Assembly (NCBI GenBank): GCA_023525715.1
Contig: CM042013.1
Coordinates: forward strand, 84,618,494 to 84,682,493
DNA length: 64,000 bases
Direction of reading: 5' to 3'
From: Cichorium intybus
Lineage: Eukaryota > Streptophyta > Magnoliopsida > Asterales > Asteraceae
In this document: positions 24,652 through 35,573 of the stretch, one piece after another
How positions within the stretch are numbered: the first letter of the stretch is position 1
Layout of the letters: every line of letters begins with the position of its first letter
The notes under the pieces: model-generated
The model's database searches: none
What the model saw: the letters and a program-made list of their open reading frames with translations, nothing else
Told to the model about the DNA's origin: nothing
Made by a program: the position numbers and the translations under genes

Positions 24652-25776
24652 CTCTTATTGAAAATCTAAAGAATCTGAAGACGAAGGCCATCCGATGCGA
24701 CAATGGAACTGAGTTCAAGAACGTAGTTTTGAATAAGTTTTGTGCAGATAAGAGAGTGCAACATCAGTATAGTGCTGCTCAAACACCTCAACAAAACGGT
24801 GTTGTTGAGTGACGGAATAGAACCCTAATTGATGCTGCACGTACCATGCTGTGCGACTCCAAACTGACGGTGATCTTTTCGGCTGGAGCAATTAATACAA
24901 CCTGTTATGTTCAAAATCGGGTCATCATCAACAATCCTCAAATGAAAACTCCGTATTGAGATTCTCTATGGCCGCAAACCGAATGTCTCAAATTTCTGCA
25001 CTTTCGGTTGTCCTTGCACTCTTCTTCATCTTGAAGCTACCCCGATGTTCAACTCCAAAGCTGATGATTGCTACTTCGTTGGATTTGCAAGTAAAACTGC
25101 ATATCGGGTGTACAACAAGGTGACAAAGTAGATCGTGGAATCGTATGACGTGCATTGGCTAGAAGTGAACGAGACGGATGCCCGTGTTGGACCAGACTGG
25201 TTGTTTAACTATGCTGATCTGTTTAAACCGTTTTATATGCTTTTTGGTGATGTTTCAGGCACACAACCAGGTTTAAGTGAAGTTAACAGAGATGATGATA
25301 ATGAATTCATTCCTGATCCCGTCAAACCGTCAGTGATCCTTGAAGACCCTATTCTAAATGACGGTGCATCTCCTACCTCCACTTCTATAACTGAAGATGC
25401 TCCTGCTTACTCCTCTCAGGTTGTTGGCGAACCTCCAGTTGTCGATCAATCTGATTCTCATGAAGATGTTATCAACACTGATCCTACAAATATTTTCGAC
25501 TCTACTCTCATGGAGTCTCTCTTTTACGAAAGAATTCTTGATGAGTATGTTGCAAGTACCTCCTACGATTTCAGAGATTCTAACAGAGGTGCTTCAGGCT
25601 CAGGCAGTGTTGAAAACATAACAAATCTTCCGGTTTCTACGCCTTCGCTCGAACATTTAGTGCATTCAAGAATACAATGGGATCACCCAATTAATAAGGT
25701 AATTGGCTCTCTGGATGATGGGGTTCAAACCAGAAGCCAGTGTGGTCAATTCAACGAGTGCCTCTACTCATGCTTT
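24652..25776 (+). pseudogene. Copia B integrase to linker, decayed
   Basis: Integrase core features are visible: CDNGTEFKN near 24698, then QTPQQNGVVE followed by a stop where an R is expected (near 24810). Downstream is the conserved post-integrase region, with VESYDVHWLE at 25135 and a long acidic/serine-rich linker to 25776. Frame breaks lie near 24960 and 25130. The 5' side is cut by the hAT at 24651 and the 3' side by copia A. Confidence 0.75.
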
Positions 25777-26419
25777 TGTTGGAATACGATAACATAAAAC
25801 AAACGCAACGGAAACTTAAAACAAAATTGTATTCAACCAGGATCATAGAATCATGCGCATTTTTGTAACTGTAAAATCAAGAGGGTTCAAGACATACCTT
25901 TTAAATCTCAGATATGATTTTCTTAGGATGACGAGAGCCCAAAGTAGAACTACTCTAATGTAATCGCATCCAAGACAATGATCCAGCACCCGTTGATGTA
26001 GTATATACCTTTGCTTGAAGTTTTAGCACGTAATACTTAGGGTTTTGAAAGAAATCGGCTGTATACCGAGAGGTGGGAGAAGAGTGACGAAAATTAGGGT
26101 TTTGGCAGCCCTTACAACTCAGATCTAGGGTTGTATTTATAGTGCTCCTCATCCTTATCCCCTCCTTTGTGGATATTCCACTTTAGTCCTTTATCCTTAT
26201 TAAGTTTCTAATTAATATACCTTTACTTTGGTATATTAATAAACTTAACCATTAAGTTTATAATTAATATACCTTTACTTTGGTATATTAATAAACTTAA
26301 CCCCTCAGGTTTATTTTTGATCTCTTTTAGCTAAATCGTCTCTTGCATGTAACCCAAAAGAACCCTACTATTTATAATAATATTACCAACTTGTTATAAC
26401 GATGGGCATATAACCAACA
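25777..26419 (-). repeat. 3' LTR of copia A (left copy)
   Basis: 643 bp. It holds a minus-strand TATA box (TATAAATA, 26134-26141) and two tandem copies of a hairpin block at 26212-26291. Next to it, 26420-26432 read on the minus strand gives the polypurine tract aagtgggagac. Confidence 0.92.
26212..26291. repeat. Duplicated AT-rich hairpin in copia A LTR
   Basis: TTAATATACC, loop TTTACTTT, GGTATATTAA (10-bp perfect stem) occurs at 26212-26239 and again at 26264-26291. The right LTR has the same pair near 33136-33215. Confidence 0.85.
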
Positions 26420-27303
26420 GTCTCCCACTTGCACTTGTTATAACAACTGTATGGTCTAATATTCCTTAACCTAGTAAGGTGTATGTCATCCTAGACAAAT
26501 GTCGTGTTCATCTAATGAAACAGCCCTTAGGCAAGTGATCAAATATTCCTTTGTTCTACAAGATATCCATAAGAATGTCTGACATGGAATTCTGTCACTC
26601 TCAAACATTCAAGATTATGTTTCCCAATAGAGATTTGTGATGACCACAACAAACTGCACTTATTGATTCTATATCAATTCAGTTCGAGTACGGCCGTACA
26701 TTTGCTGTCAACACCAAATCATCAAGGGGCCCACGAATATCGCTTCTCCTGCTAGGGCAGAAGGAACAAATAAACTTTGACTACACGGATCTCGCCCACT
26801 CATCATGTCATATCTAGACATTCCCTGTATGGCTGCCAGTTACAGACAACGTTGGAGAAAACCAAGACATAACAGACTGCAGGACTAAGAATCAATGCAT
26901 CTCCGCTTGAAGAATATAAGATATTACCATCTTAGAATTACTCGTGACACATTCCATGAAGTAATCTCTAAGTACAGGTTACTCCAATACTTAATCCCTA
27001 TTAAGTACACATGAGAATTAGCGCATCTCTATGCTATGTCTATCTCTATGGACAATTTACTAATTCCTCATGTCAGCCTTGAATCAATACTTACTCCCAA
27101 AAGTATGACCGATTGTGGACGTTTTGAATAATAAAATAATTATTCAGGAAGTCAATAAAACATGCAAAATTGGAACACAATGATAAACTAATGAAATGAC
27201 TGCCTTCATGCATATATTAACTTCTCCACATAATAATCTTCAAAACAAATAGAGTTTCACATTGCTTGAGTTCCAAACACAAATCAAACTAAATTAAATA
27301 CAC
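26420..27303 (-). other. Copia A sequence between pol and 3' LTR
   Basis: No coding frame recognised on either strand. It corresponds to the 3' untranslated part of the element. Confidence 0.6.
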
Positions 27304-30300
27304 TTAAACCAACTCATTTGCAAATATAATGCCCATCGACCTCGTATGAGAATCATGCTTGGCCTGAGATAATGGTTTAGTGAATGGATCAGCAAGATTA
27401 TCTTCTGATGTAACTCTACTAATCGTGATGTCTCCTTCTTCAACGAGCCTCCGGATATAATGGTACTTCCGGTGTATATGCCTTGTGCGCTTGTGAGCTC
27501 TGGGTTCTTTCGCCAAGGCGACTGCACCCTCATTGTCACAGAAGATCTCAACTGGACCATCAATGTTAGGAACAACAACGAGATCCCTGATGAACTTCTT
27601 CATCCACATGGCTTCCTTTGCAACTTCATTAACTGCAATATACTCAGCCTCCGTTGTCGAATCAGCTACTCTTCCAAGTTACTGCCCCACCATTCAGTAA
27701 GAACACGAATCCTGACTGCGAACAGGAGTCGTCTCTATCGGTTTGGAAGCTAGCATCACTATAACCACTTACAGTGAGTTCTTCCATGCCGCCATAGACC
27801 AAGAACACTTCCTTCGTCCTTCGAAGATATTTAAGAATGTTCTTGACTGCGGTCCAATGATTTTCACCAGGATTGGCCTGATAACGACTCATCATACTCA
27901 AGACACAAGAGACGTCAGACCTTGTACATAACATGGCATACATGATCGATCCCATTGCTTAAGCATATGGGATTCGACTCATTCTTTCTCGTTCATCACT
28001 AGAACTAGGACATTGGTCTCTACTCAATGTCATACCACGTTGCATAGCCACGAATCCTTTCTTGGAATCTTGCATCTTTAATCTTTTCAAGATTTTGTCT
28101 ATGTATATACTCTGGCTTAAACCAATGAGTCGCCTAGATCTATCTCTATAGATCTTTATACCAAGTATGTATGCCGCTTCTCCTAAGTCTTTCATAGCGA
28201 AACAATCCCCAAGCCAAGTTTTAACACTTTGCAACATTGAGACATTGTTTCCTATGAGTAGTATGTCATCAACATACAGCACAAGGAAGACAACAGCACT
28301 CCCACTAGCTCTGACATATACACATGGCTCATCTTCACTTCTCGAAAATCCAAACTCTTTGATTTTCTCATCGAAGCAGAGATTCCAGCTGCGAGATGCT
28401 TGTTTGAGTCCATAAATCGACTTCACAAGTTTACACACTCTATTGGGATATTTGGACTGTACAAAACCCTCTGGTTGTGTCATATACACATCTTCTGAAA
28501 GTTTTCCGTTAAGGAAAGCGGTTTTTACATCCATTTGCCATATTTCGTTGTCATAAAAGGCTGCGATGGCAAACAATATCCTGATAGATTTAATCATTGC
28601 CACTGGTGAAAAAGTTTCCTCATAATCAATCCCTTAGGTTTGAGTATAACCCTTTGCCACCAGTCTGGCTTTATATGTGTGTACTTTTCCATCGATGTCT
28701 GTCTTCTTCTTGAAGACCCATTTACACCCAACTGTTTTAAGGCCAGGTGTTTGATCAACCAAGTTCCAAACTTAGTTATCATACATGGATTTCATCTGGC
28801 TCTCCATAGCCTCCTTCCATTTGGCAGCATCTGTGCCTGCCATTGCTTCCTGATAGCTGGTAGGTTCATCGTCACCTACCATTGACTCATCACCTTTAGT
28901 AATATGTAAACCATAAAATTCAGGTACATGACGTACTCTATCAGATCTCCGGACAGGAGGTGGAGGTATGTCAGATTCCCCAACTGTACTTGGATGAGGC
29001 TCAACAGGTTTTTCAACCTCTGATTGAGAGCTAGTGCCAACATCAGGTCCTTTATTGGTTGGTTCTTGAATCTCCTCAAGATCAAGTTGGCTCCCACTGG
29101 CCTCTTGGTGTATCAGCTCCCTCTCTCGGAAGACTGCCCTTCGTGCAACAATTACCTTGTTTTCAGAAGGTTTGTAAAACAAATACCCAAAAGAACTAGT
29201 AGGATAACCAATAAAGTAACACCTCTCTGATCTGGGTTCTAGTTTGTCGATAGCTTCACGACGGACGTAAGCCTCACAACCCCAGACTTTCAAATGAGCT
29301 AATGAGGGTTTAGTCCCATTCCATATTTCAGAGGGTGTCTTGCTGACCTTCTTAGTTGGTACAAGGTTCAGGACTTTTACTGCAGTCTCCAAGGCATAGC
29401 CTCAGAAACTGATTGGAAGCATAGCACGACTCATCATGGACCGAACCATATCAAGTAATGTTCGGTTCCTCCTCTCAGCTACACCATTATGTTGTGGTGT
29501 TCCGGGAGGAGTCAGCTGTGAAACAATTCCACAGTTCCCCAGATGATCGTAGAATTCTTGACTAAGATATTCTCCACCCTTGTCGGATCGGAGGATCTTA
29601 ATCCTTTTGCCCCGTTGATTCTCTACTTCGTTCTGAAACCTTTTGAACACCTCGAAGGTTTCAGACTTATGTTTAATCAAATAAACATACCCATATCTGC
29701 TGAAGTCATCTATAAATGTGACGAAATACCTTTCTCCATGTCTTGTGGCTGATCTGAACGGTCCACACACATCAGTGTGTATGAGGTCCAACAGATCCTT
29801 GCCTCTTTCAAAGTTCCCTGTGAATGGCGCTTTTGTCATCTTACCTAATAAACAAGACTCACATACATCATCAGACTTGAGGTCGAATGATTCCAAAATC
29901 CCATCCTCTTGGAGTTTGGCGATGCATTTCTTGTTTATATGGCCAAGTCGACAATGCCATAGACATGATTTATCCAATACACTTTTGGATGTATCTGAAT
30001 CAACATTTAAGATTAAGCTATTATTTCTTCTAATGCTCATGATAGTTTCATAAATACCATTTGTAGGACATGCTTTAAAGTAAAGACAATCATTTTTGAA
30101 GACTAAAATATTTCCATTATCAAAACCAAAATCAAAACCGTCTCGATACAAAGCACTAAAAGAAATAATGTTTCTAGCCATTTCTGGCGAATAGCAACAA
30201 TCTAATAAATTAATAGAAAATCCAGTAGAAAGCACGAGCTCGTAATCCCCAATCCTCTTGACAGCAGCCGTATGTCTGTTGCCCATGATAAGGTCAAGCT

Positions 30301-30382
30301 CCCCATGCCTTAACTTCTTACTTCTTCTTAGTCCCTGCACATCAGAGCAAATGTGAGTACCACATCCTGTGTTTAGGACCCA
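27304..30382 (-). pseudogene. Copia A pol (pre-integrase, IN, RT, RH)
   Basis: Polyprotein with the pre-integrase zinc finger WHCRLGH..C..C (about 29840-29960), integrase core (DVCGPF, RSDKGGEY, TPQHNGVAERRNR, about 29450-29770), RT with QMDVKTAFLNG (about 28520) and YVDDILL (about 28265), and RNase H with YSDASF (about 27740) and the terminal DNEGAVALAKEP block (about 27500). Segments from 31333 to 27662 share one frame, with stops near 30341, 29399, 28770 and 27957. A frameshift near 27660 precedes the last RNase H part. This is a recent but inactive copy. Confidence 0.9.
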
Positions 30383-31333
30383 TCAATTAGTAGTAGAAGT
30401 ATTATGGAGTTCTATCATGTATATACCTGAGGTACCAGACACTTTGGGCTTGATCTTCTTGATCTCCTCCAGGTATTTAGGGCAGGTTCGCTTCCAGTGT
30501 CCCTTTTCTCTGCAGTGGAAACAAATGGCCTCATCAGGGTTTGGTGTCGGCACTATCATAGAACCAGCCTTGCCTTTGTTGCTAGGGTTGGATTTGGGGT
30601 TACCAACTTGACCCTTCCCTTTGCCTTTAGGCTTCTTGGCTTTCCTTTTCTTAATTGCCCCTTCCCTGATTGCCAATACCGGAGCCGTGGAGCTGGAGTT
30701 CTTAGATTTAGATATATTTGCCTCGGCAGTTTTTAGCATGCCGTGTAACTCCATTATGGTCTTTTCCAATCTATTCATATTAAAATTCAGTGTGAACTGA
30801 CTGAATGTACTGCTCAGCGAGTGAAGGATGATATCCGTAACCAATTGCTGAGCGATCGGAAATCCAAGTCGCTCCAATCTGTCAACGTACGCTTTCATCT
30901 TAAGCACGTGTGCACTGACAGCGGTTCCCTCCTCCTGCTTGCAATCTAGTAGGGAGATCATAGTGTCATATCGTTCCTGTCTAGCCTGCTCTTGGAACAT
31001 TTCCTTGAGTTGGTCGCCCATGTCGAACGCCCCAACGGTCTCGAAACTCTTTTGGAATTCCGGAACCATGGTCGCCAACATGAGACAAGCAACCTCATCC
31101 GACTGATCTTTATGCTTTTTCCAAGCATCCCTAACAGCTCTAGTTGCATCATCAGCTGGAGCCTCAGGAAGAGCTGTGTCCAGGACCCATTCTTTCTTAT
31201 CATACCAGAGGGCGATCTGAAGGGAACGCATCTAGTCCAAGTAGTTGGATCCGGTCAGCTTATCCTTAGAGAGGGGTTGCATTAGTGAGATATTTGTAGC
31301 CAAATTCGAATTTGCATTTGTGTTTGGAGCCAT
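30383..31333 (-). pseudogene. Copia A gag
   Basis: Starts with the minus-strand ATG at 31331-31333 (MAPNTNAN..). A TAG at 31232-31234 falls 33 codons in, within the conserved LTGSNYLD region. Then a UBN2/retrotrans_gag-type domain (WYDKKEWVLD, CLMLATMVPEFQ) runs to about 30700. A basic KKRKAKKPKGKGKG stretch and one CCHC knuckle (CFHCREKGHWKRTC, about 30480-30530) follow. A stop at about 30383 ends the frame, and pol continues in the same frame. Confidence 0.88.
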
Positions 31334-32687
31334 CTATATGAAAAGTAGATTTAATTAGTTTGATTAATCCTTACAAAAATTAATTACCCAAAACAATAAT
31401 TTTACTTAAGGCTAGAATCCATATTTCACTTCTGGTGGTGAAGAGGTATGCCGTAGTCACCCCCAAAAGTTATTTAGGTAGGCAATACTCTTTGCCAACT
31501 TCAATCTCTATGAAGCTTCTAGATCTTTCGGGATTCATTGAATCTAATCAATGGCATGTTTAGTCCCATTATGCTCATCCTCTCTCCCGTGACGGGTATG
31601 CCGCGGATCACGGGTTTGGATGCTAAATCGACCACGAAGGACCCACGTGACACCCGGCCCATGATTCATGAGTTATCGCGAGTATCACATCATTTTGGCC
31701 GAGTCCAATCCGACGCGTTGGCTATTGCACTTCCCACGCCGGAAGGGCCTGGTTAAATATGTGGTTCTTTGTGGGTAGCATGAGATTTATATTTTCATAA
31801 AACGGGATTTTGTTTCGTTTTTGTTAAAACATTTTAACCTTTTAATTGGCATAAGGGTCAATTTAAACTTTTAAAACCGGTTTGAAATTGCCAATTTGAT
31901 TTTTGAAAAATTCTATTAACTTTTAACAAATTTTTCTTACTTGTGTATTTTCAGTAATACTTTTATCTTGAAACACTGTGCTATCAAACCCTTTCGGTAA
32001 CTCCACTCAATAAAATGCGACAGGCAGTGAGGGTGGTAAGCAGTGAATGCTGTTTAAAAACCGACCTCATTAGGAATCAAAAAGACCTCCTTAAACCTTC
32101 TACACATTTAGAGTAGGTGAGCCAAGTCACGGTCTGACCAATGTTTTTATTTGAAGTTATACATATAGATACAATTCTAATATATATCATTTAAAATTTT
32201 AAGTATTCTTTGAAAATTATGTTTAACTATTAATTCTATTAAACACGCAAGGATGCAGTGTTAATAATTAATTTAAACAATCATCCATTATATTTTGAAG
32301 CATTTTAAACTTTGTGTTTAGCTATTAATCCTATTGAGCATGCAAGCATTCTATGTCAATCATTAATCTAAACAATCATACAATACTAAAATCACCATTT
32401 TATAACAAGAAATCTGATTTCAGAAAATAAAACGTCACGACCACCGCGACACGGATCACGAGAAAACGCGACGCGGTAATCAAAAGAAACCGATCATGAC
32501 ATGAACGACGCGGCGCGGAACACTAGGAAACGCGACGCGGCAAAACCCTAATGATCGTAACTTTAGAAAAACCCGCGACGCGATATTTCAAGTACCGCGG
32601 CGCGGACGTCGATCAGATTAGATAAATAAAAAAACGATTTTTAACAATTTTAATCGAATCAAAACAGTACAAAATCATGATAAAGCT
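31334..32687 (-). other. Copia A leader, with conserved hairpins and GC motifs
   Basis: Untranslated leader. Near gag it holds two hairpins also present in copia D: GGGA 31530-31533 with TCCC 31564-31567 enclosing CATTGA/TCAATG, and CCCGTGA 31586-31592 with TCACGGG 31608-31614. Near the PBS (32430-32620) it holds several copies of a GC-rich motif such as cgcgacgcgg and ccgcggcgcgg in otherwise AT-rich DNA. Confidence 0.65.
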
Positions 32688-32698
32688 TCTCTGATACC
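32688..32698 (-). promoter_or_regulatory. Primer-binding site of copia A
   Basis: ctctgatacca is the complement of the initiator Met tRNA PBS, two bases from the LTR. Confidence 0.85.
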
Positions 32699-32700
32699 AA

Positions 32701-33344
32701 TGTTGGAATACGATAACATAAAACAAACGCAGCGGAAACTTAAAACAAAATCGTATTCAACCAGGATCACAGAATCATGCACACTTTTGTAACTGTAAAA
32801 TCAAGAGGGTTCAAGACATACCTTTTAAATCTCAGATCTGATTTTGTTAGGATGACGAGAGCCCAAAGTAGAACTCCTCAAATGTAATCGCACCCAAGAC
32901 AACGATCCAGCACCCGTTGATGTAGTATATACCTTTGCTTGAAGTTTTAGCACGTAATACTTAGGGTTTTGAAAGAAATCGGCCGTATACCGAGAGGTGG
33001 GAGAAGAGTGACGAAAATTAGAGTTTTGGCAGCCCTTACAACTCAGATCTAGGGTTGTATTTATAGTGTTCCTCATCCTTATCCCCTCCTTTGTGGATAT
33101 TTCACTTTAGTCCTTTATCCTTATTAAGTTTTTAATTAATATACCTTTACTTTGGTATATTAATAAACTTAACCATTAAGTTTATAATTAATATACCTTT
33201 ACTTTGGTATATTAATAAACTTAACCCCTCAGGTTTATTTTCGATCTCTTTTAGCTAAATCGTTTCTTGCGTGTAAACCAAAAAGGACCCTACTATTTAT
33301 AATAATATTACCAACTTGTTATAACGATGGGCATATAACCAACA
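32701..33344 (-). repeat. 5' LTR of copia A (right copy)
   Basis: 644 bp matching 25777-26419. Minus-strand TATA box near 33058-33065. Followed directly by the GCTTT duplicate. Confidence 0.92.
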
Positions 33345-34362
33345 GCTTTATCTCTCAAATAGAGCCGAAGAATGTACAGATGGCACTTAATGAACCAAGT
33401 TATGTGGATGACATAATCTTTGAATCTACATGTGAGGCCTTATGCAAAGAGTTTGAACAAGTGATGAAGACACGGTTCGAGATGAGTTCGTTAGGTGAGA
33501 TGATGATGTTTCTTGGGTTACAAGTTAAGAAAGGTTCAAAGGGTATTCTGCCTCACCAAGTCAAATATGTGGCGGATATTCTCGAGAAGTTTGAGTTCAA
33601 GGATGCAAAAGCTGCCAATACCCCGATGTCTGAGCGACCACTGCTATCTTCAGATCCAGATGGTGAACCTGTCGATCAAACGTTCTATCGTTCTATGATT
33701 GGCTCCTTAATGTATTTGACGGCCAGCAGACCGAACATCGTTTTTGAAGTCTGCTAGTGTGCTCGACATCAGGTTAATCGTAAAAACTCTCATTTAACTA
33801 CTGTCAAATGGATCTTTGGATACCTTAAAGGGAAACCTAAATTGGGTCTATGGTATCCAAAGAAGTGTGAATTTGATCTTTATGCATTTTCAGATAGCAA
33901 TTATGGAGGTTGCGACATTGACAGAAAGTCCACTAATGTTGGATGTGAATTCTTAGGAGACCGACCGATTTCCTGGAAATGCAAGAAGCAACAGAGCACG
34001 TCAACTTATACAACTGAGGCTGAAATGTTGCTGCCTCGGCCTGCTGTTCTCAGTTCATCTGGATGTAGCATCAACTCCTTGACTATGGTATGAACTTTCT
34101 CGACACTCCTATATTTTGCGATAATGAGGCGGCTATCCAAATTGTGAAAAACCCTGTCCAGCATTCTAAGACTAAGCACATTGACATTAAAATTCACTTT
34201 ATTCGAGATTTCTATGAGCGAAAATTAATCTATTTGGAATCCGTCCACACAGATAACAATGTGGCGGACTTATTCACAAAACCTTTTGCAAAAGCTTGGT
34301 TCAATGTGCTAGTTGAGATGCTTAAAATGATACGTTCAATGACTGTTAAATCAGTTCTGTAA
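33345..34362 (+). pseudogene. Copia B RT C-terminus and RNase H, with internal RT deletion
   Basis: After the GCTTT duplicate the frame resumes with the linker motif EPKNVQMALNEPS and jumps directly to YVDDIIF at about 33400. Roughly the first two thirds of the RT are missing. Downstream are FLGLQV, the SMIGSLMYLTASRPNI block, RNase H (FSDSNYGG about 33890) and the terminal FCDNEAAIQIVKNP block (about 34115), ending at 34362. A stop lies at about 33757 and a frame break near 34060. Confidence 0.85.
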
Positions 34363-35573
34363 ATATTGTATATTATTTTTTGTTTAGTTAAATTTGTTCA
34401 TGGTTTTATTTTTCGAATTCTTTCCCATGCACAAATTTAGGGGGAGAATTAAAACAAAACAAAATTACAAAACTCTAAAAAATCCAAAAACATTTTCTTT
34501 TTCTTTATGTCTTTACTTTAAGAAATTCAAAAATCAAAAAAATCCAAAAATATGTTCTACTTTTCATGCCCTTCTTTTCAGAAAATTAAAAAACCCAAAA
34601 ATATTTTATTTACACAATTTGCACTATCGTCAATGTTCGTAATCTATACTAATTATGAATATAGATCCAAACTTCATGTCAAAGATGTGACTCACTATTA
34701 CCATGACTTGGTAATACAGATCCAAACTTCATGTCTAAGATGTGACTCACTATTACCGTGACTTGCTAAGATATTCCTTACCTACAGATGACGCACTGAG
34801 TAATACCACTCACTGCTGAGGTAACACTTAAGTGCTAGTGATTCTTACTGTTACACCATAGTAAGTTGGAAGCACTAACAACCTTTCTCAACCAAATCTA
34901 ATGGTTTCTTCTGTAACATCAACTTCTAGACACTTTGAGTAAAGCCACTCAGAGTCGAGAGCCAAAAAGTCTGTGCCAATGGTTAGATTACGTACCGTAA
35001 TCTATCACACACACTAATCTATTCTCAACCACCTCTAACTTTCTGTTGCAAGAAATAGATGATTCATCATTTTAAATCAAGTGGTGATGATATTTCAAAA
35101 CTCTATGCCAGTGATCTCTGCTACAACACCAGTAGTAAATGTCAGGCATCAACAACCATTCTTACCTACAAAGCTTCTAATTCAAGAGTTGGCTGATTCA
35201 GTGTAATAAACCATACATTGATGACAATTCGAAAGTGTAGCCGATGAGTATGTCTAGTAACCAAGACATATTACACGCTCATACCACTCTTGACCCTAAT
35301 TTTATCCTAATGAAGATGTTCGTGACTCATTGTGATTTTACCTCGCATTGATGAAACATCGAAACTCTGGACAGTGATCCCTGTTCTTTACAATAATAGC
35401 TGTGAGACCCCAACAACTTCACTGGATTTAAAATTGGTGCTAGGATGGTACACTCCGCAGAGTTTGGATATCATTGAACGTCTCGCCAAGAGCCAAGTCA
35501 ACTTGTTGACTTGTCAACTGTATTGAGATCTTTGATCAAGGATATGTAGGGGCCAAAATCAAAACGCCCACGA
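34363..35573 (+). other. Copia B spacer after RNase H, first part
   Basis: No gene. A polypurine-like tttagggggagaa lies at 34437. A tandem duplication of about 55 bp (agatccaaacttcatgtc..) occupies 34664-34770. The spacer continues at 41415 after the RKD-carrying element, as shown by the CACGA duplication. Confidence 0.6.

Larger units (their letters stand above)
25777..33344 (-). mobile_element. Ty1/copia element A, full length, antisense
   Basis: LTRs at 25777-26419 and 32701-33344 are near-identical, each TGTTGG..CCAACA. Target duplication GCTTT is at 25772-25776 and 33345-33349. PBS is at 32688-32698. Gag, integrase, RT and RNase H follow right to left. The domain order integrase before RT defines copia. 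Most of gag-pol stays in one frame, broken by a few stops and one frameshift. Confidence 0.93.

Noticed and set aside
30992..31285. Plus-strand frames across copia A (for example 30992-31285, 29718-30053)
   Set aside because: They are shadows of the antisense gag-pol frame, which has clear domains.
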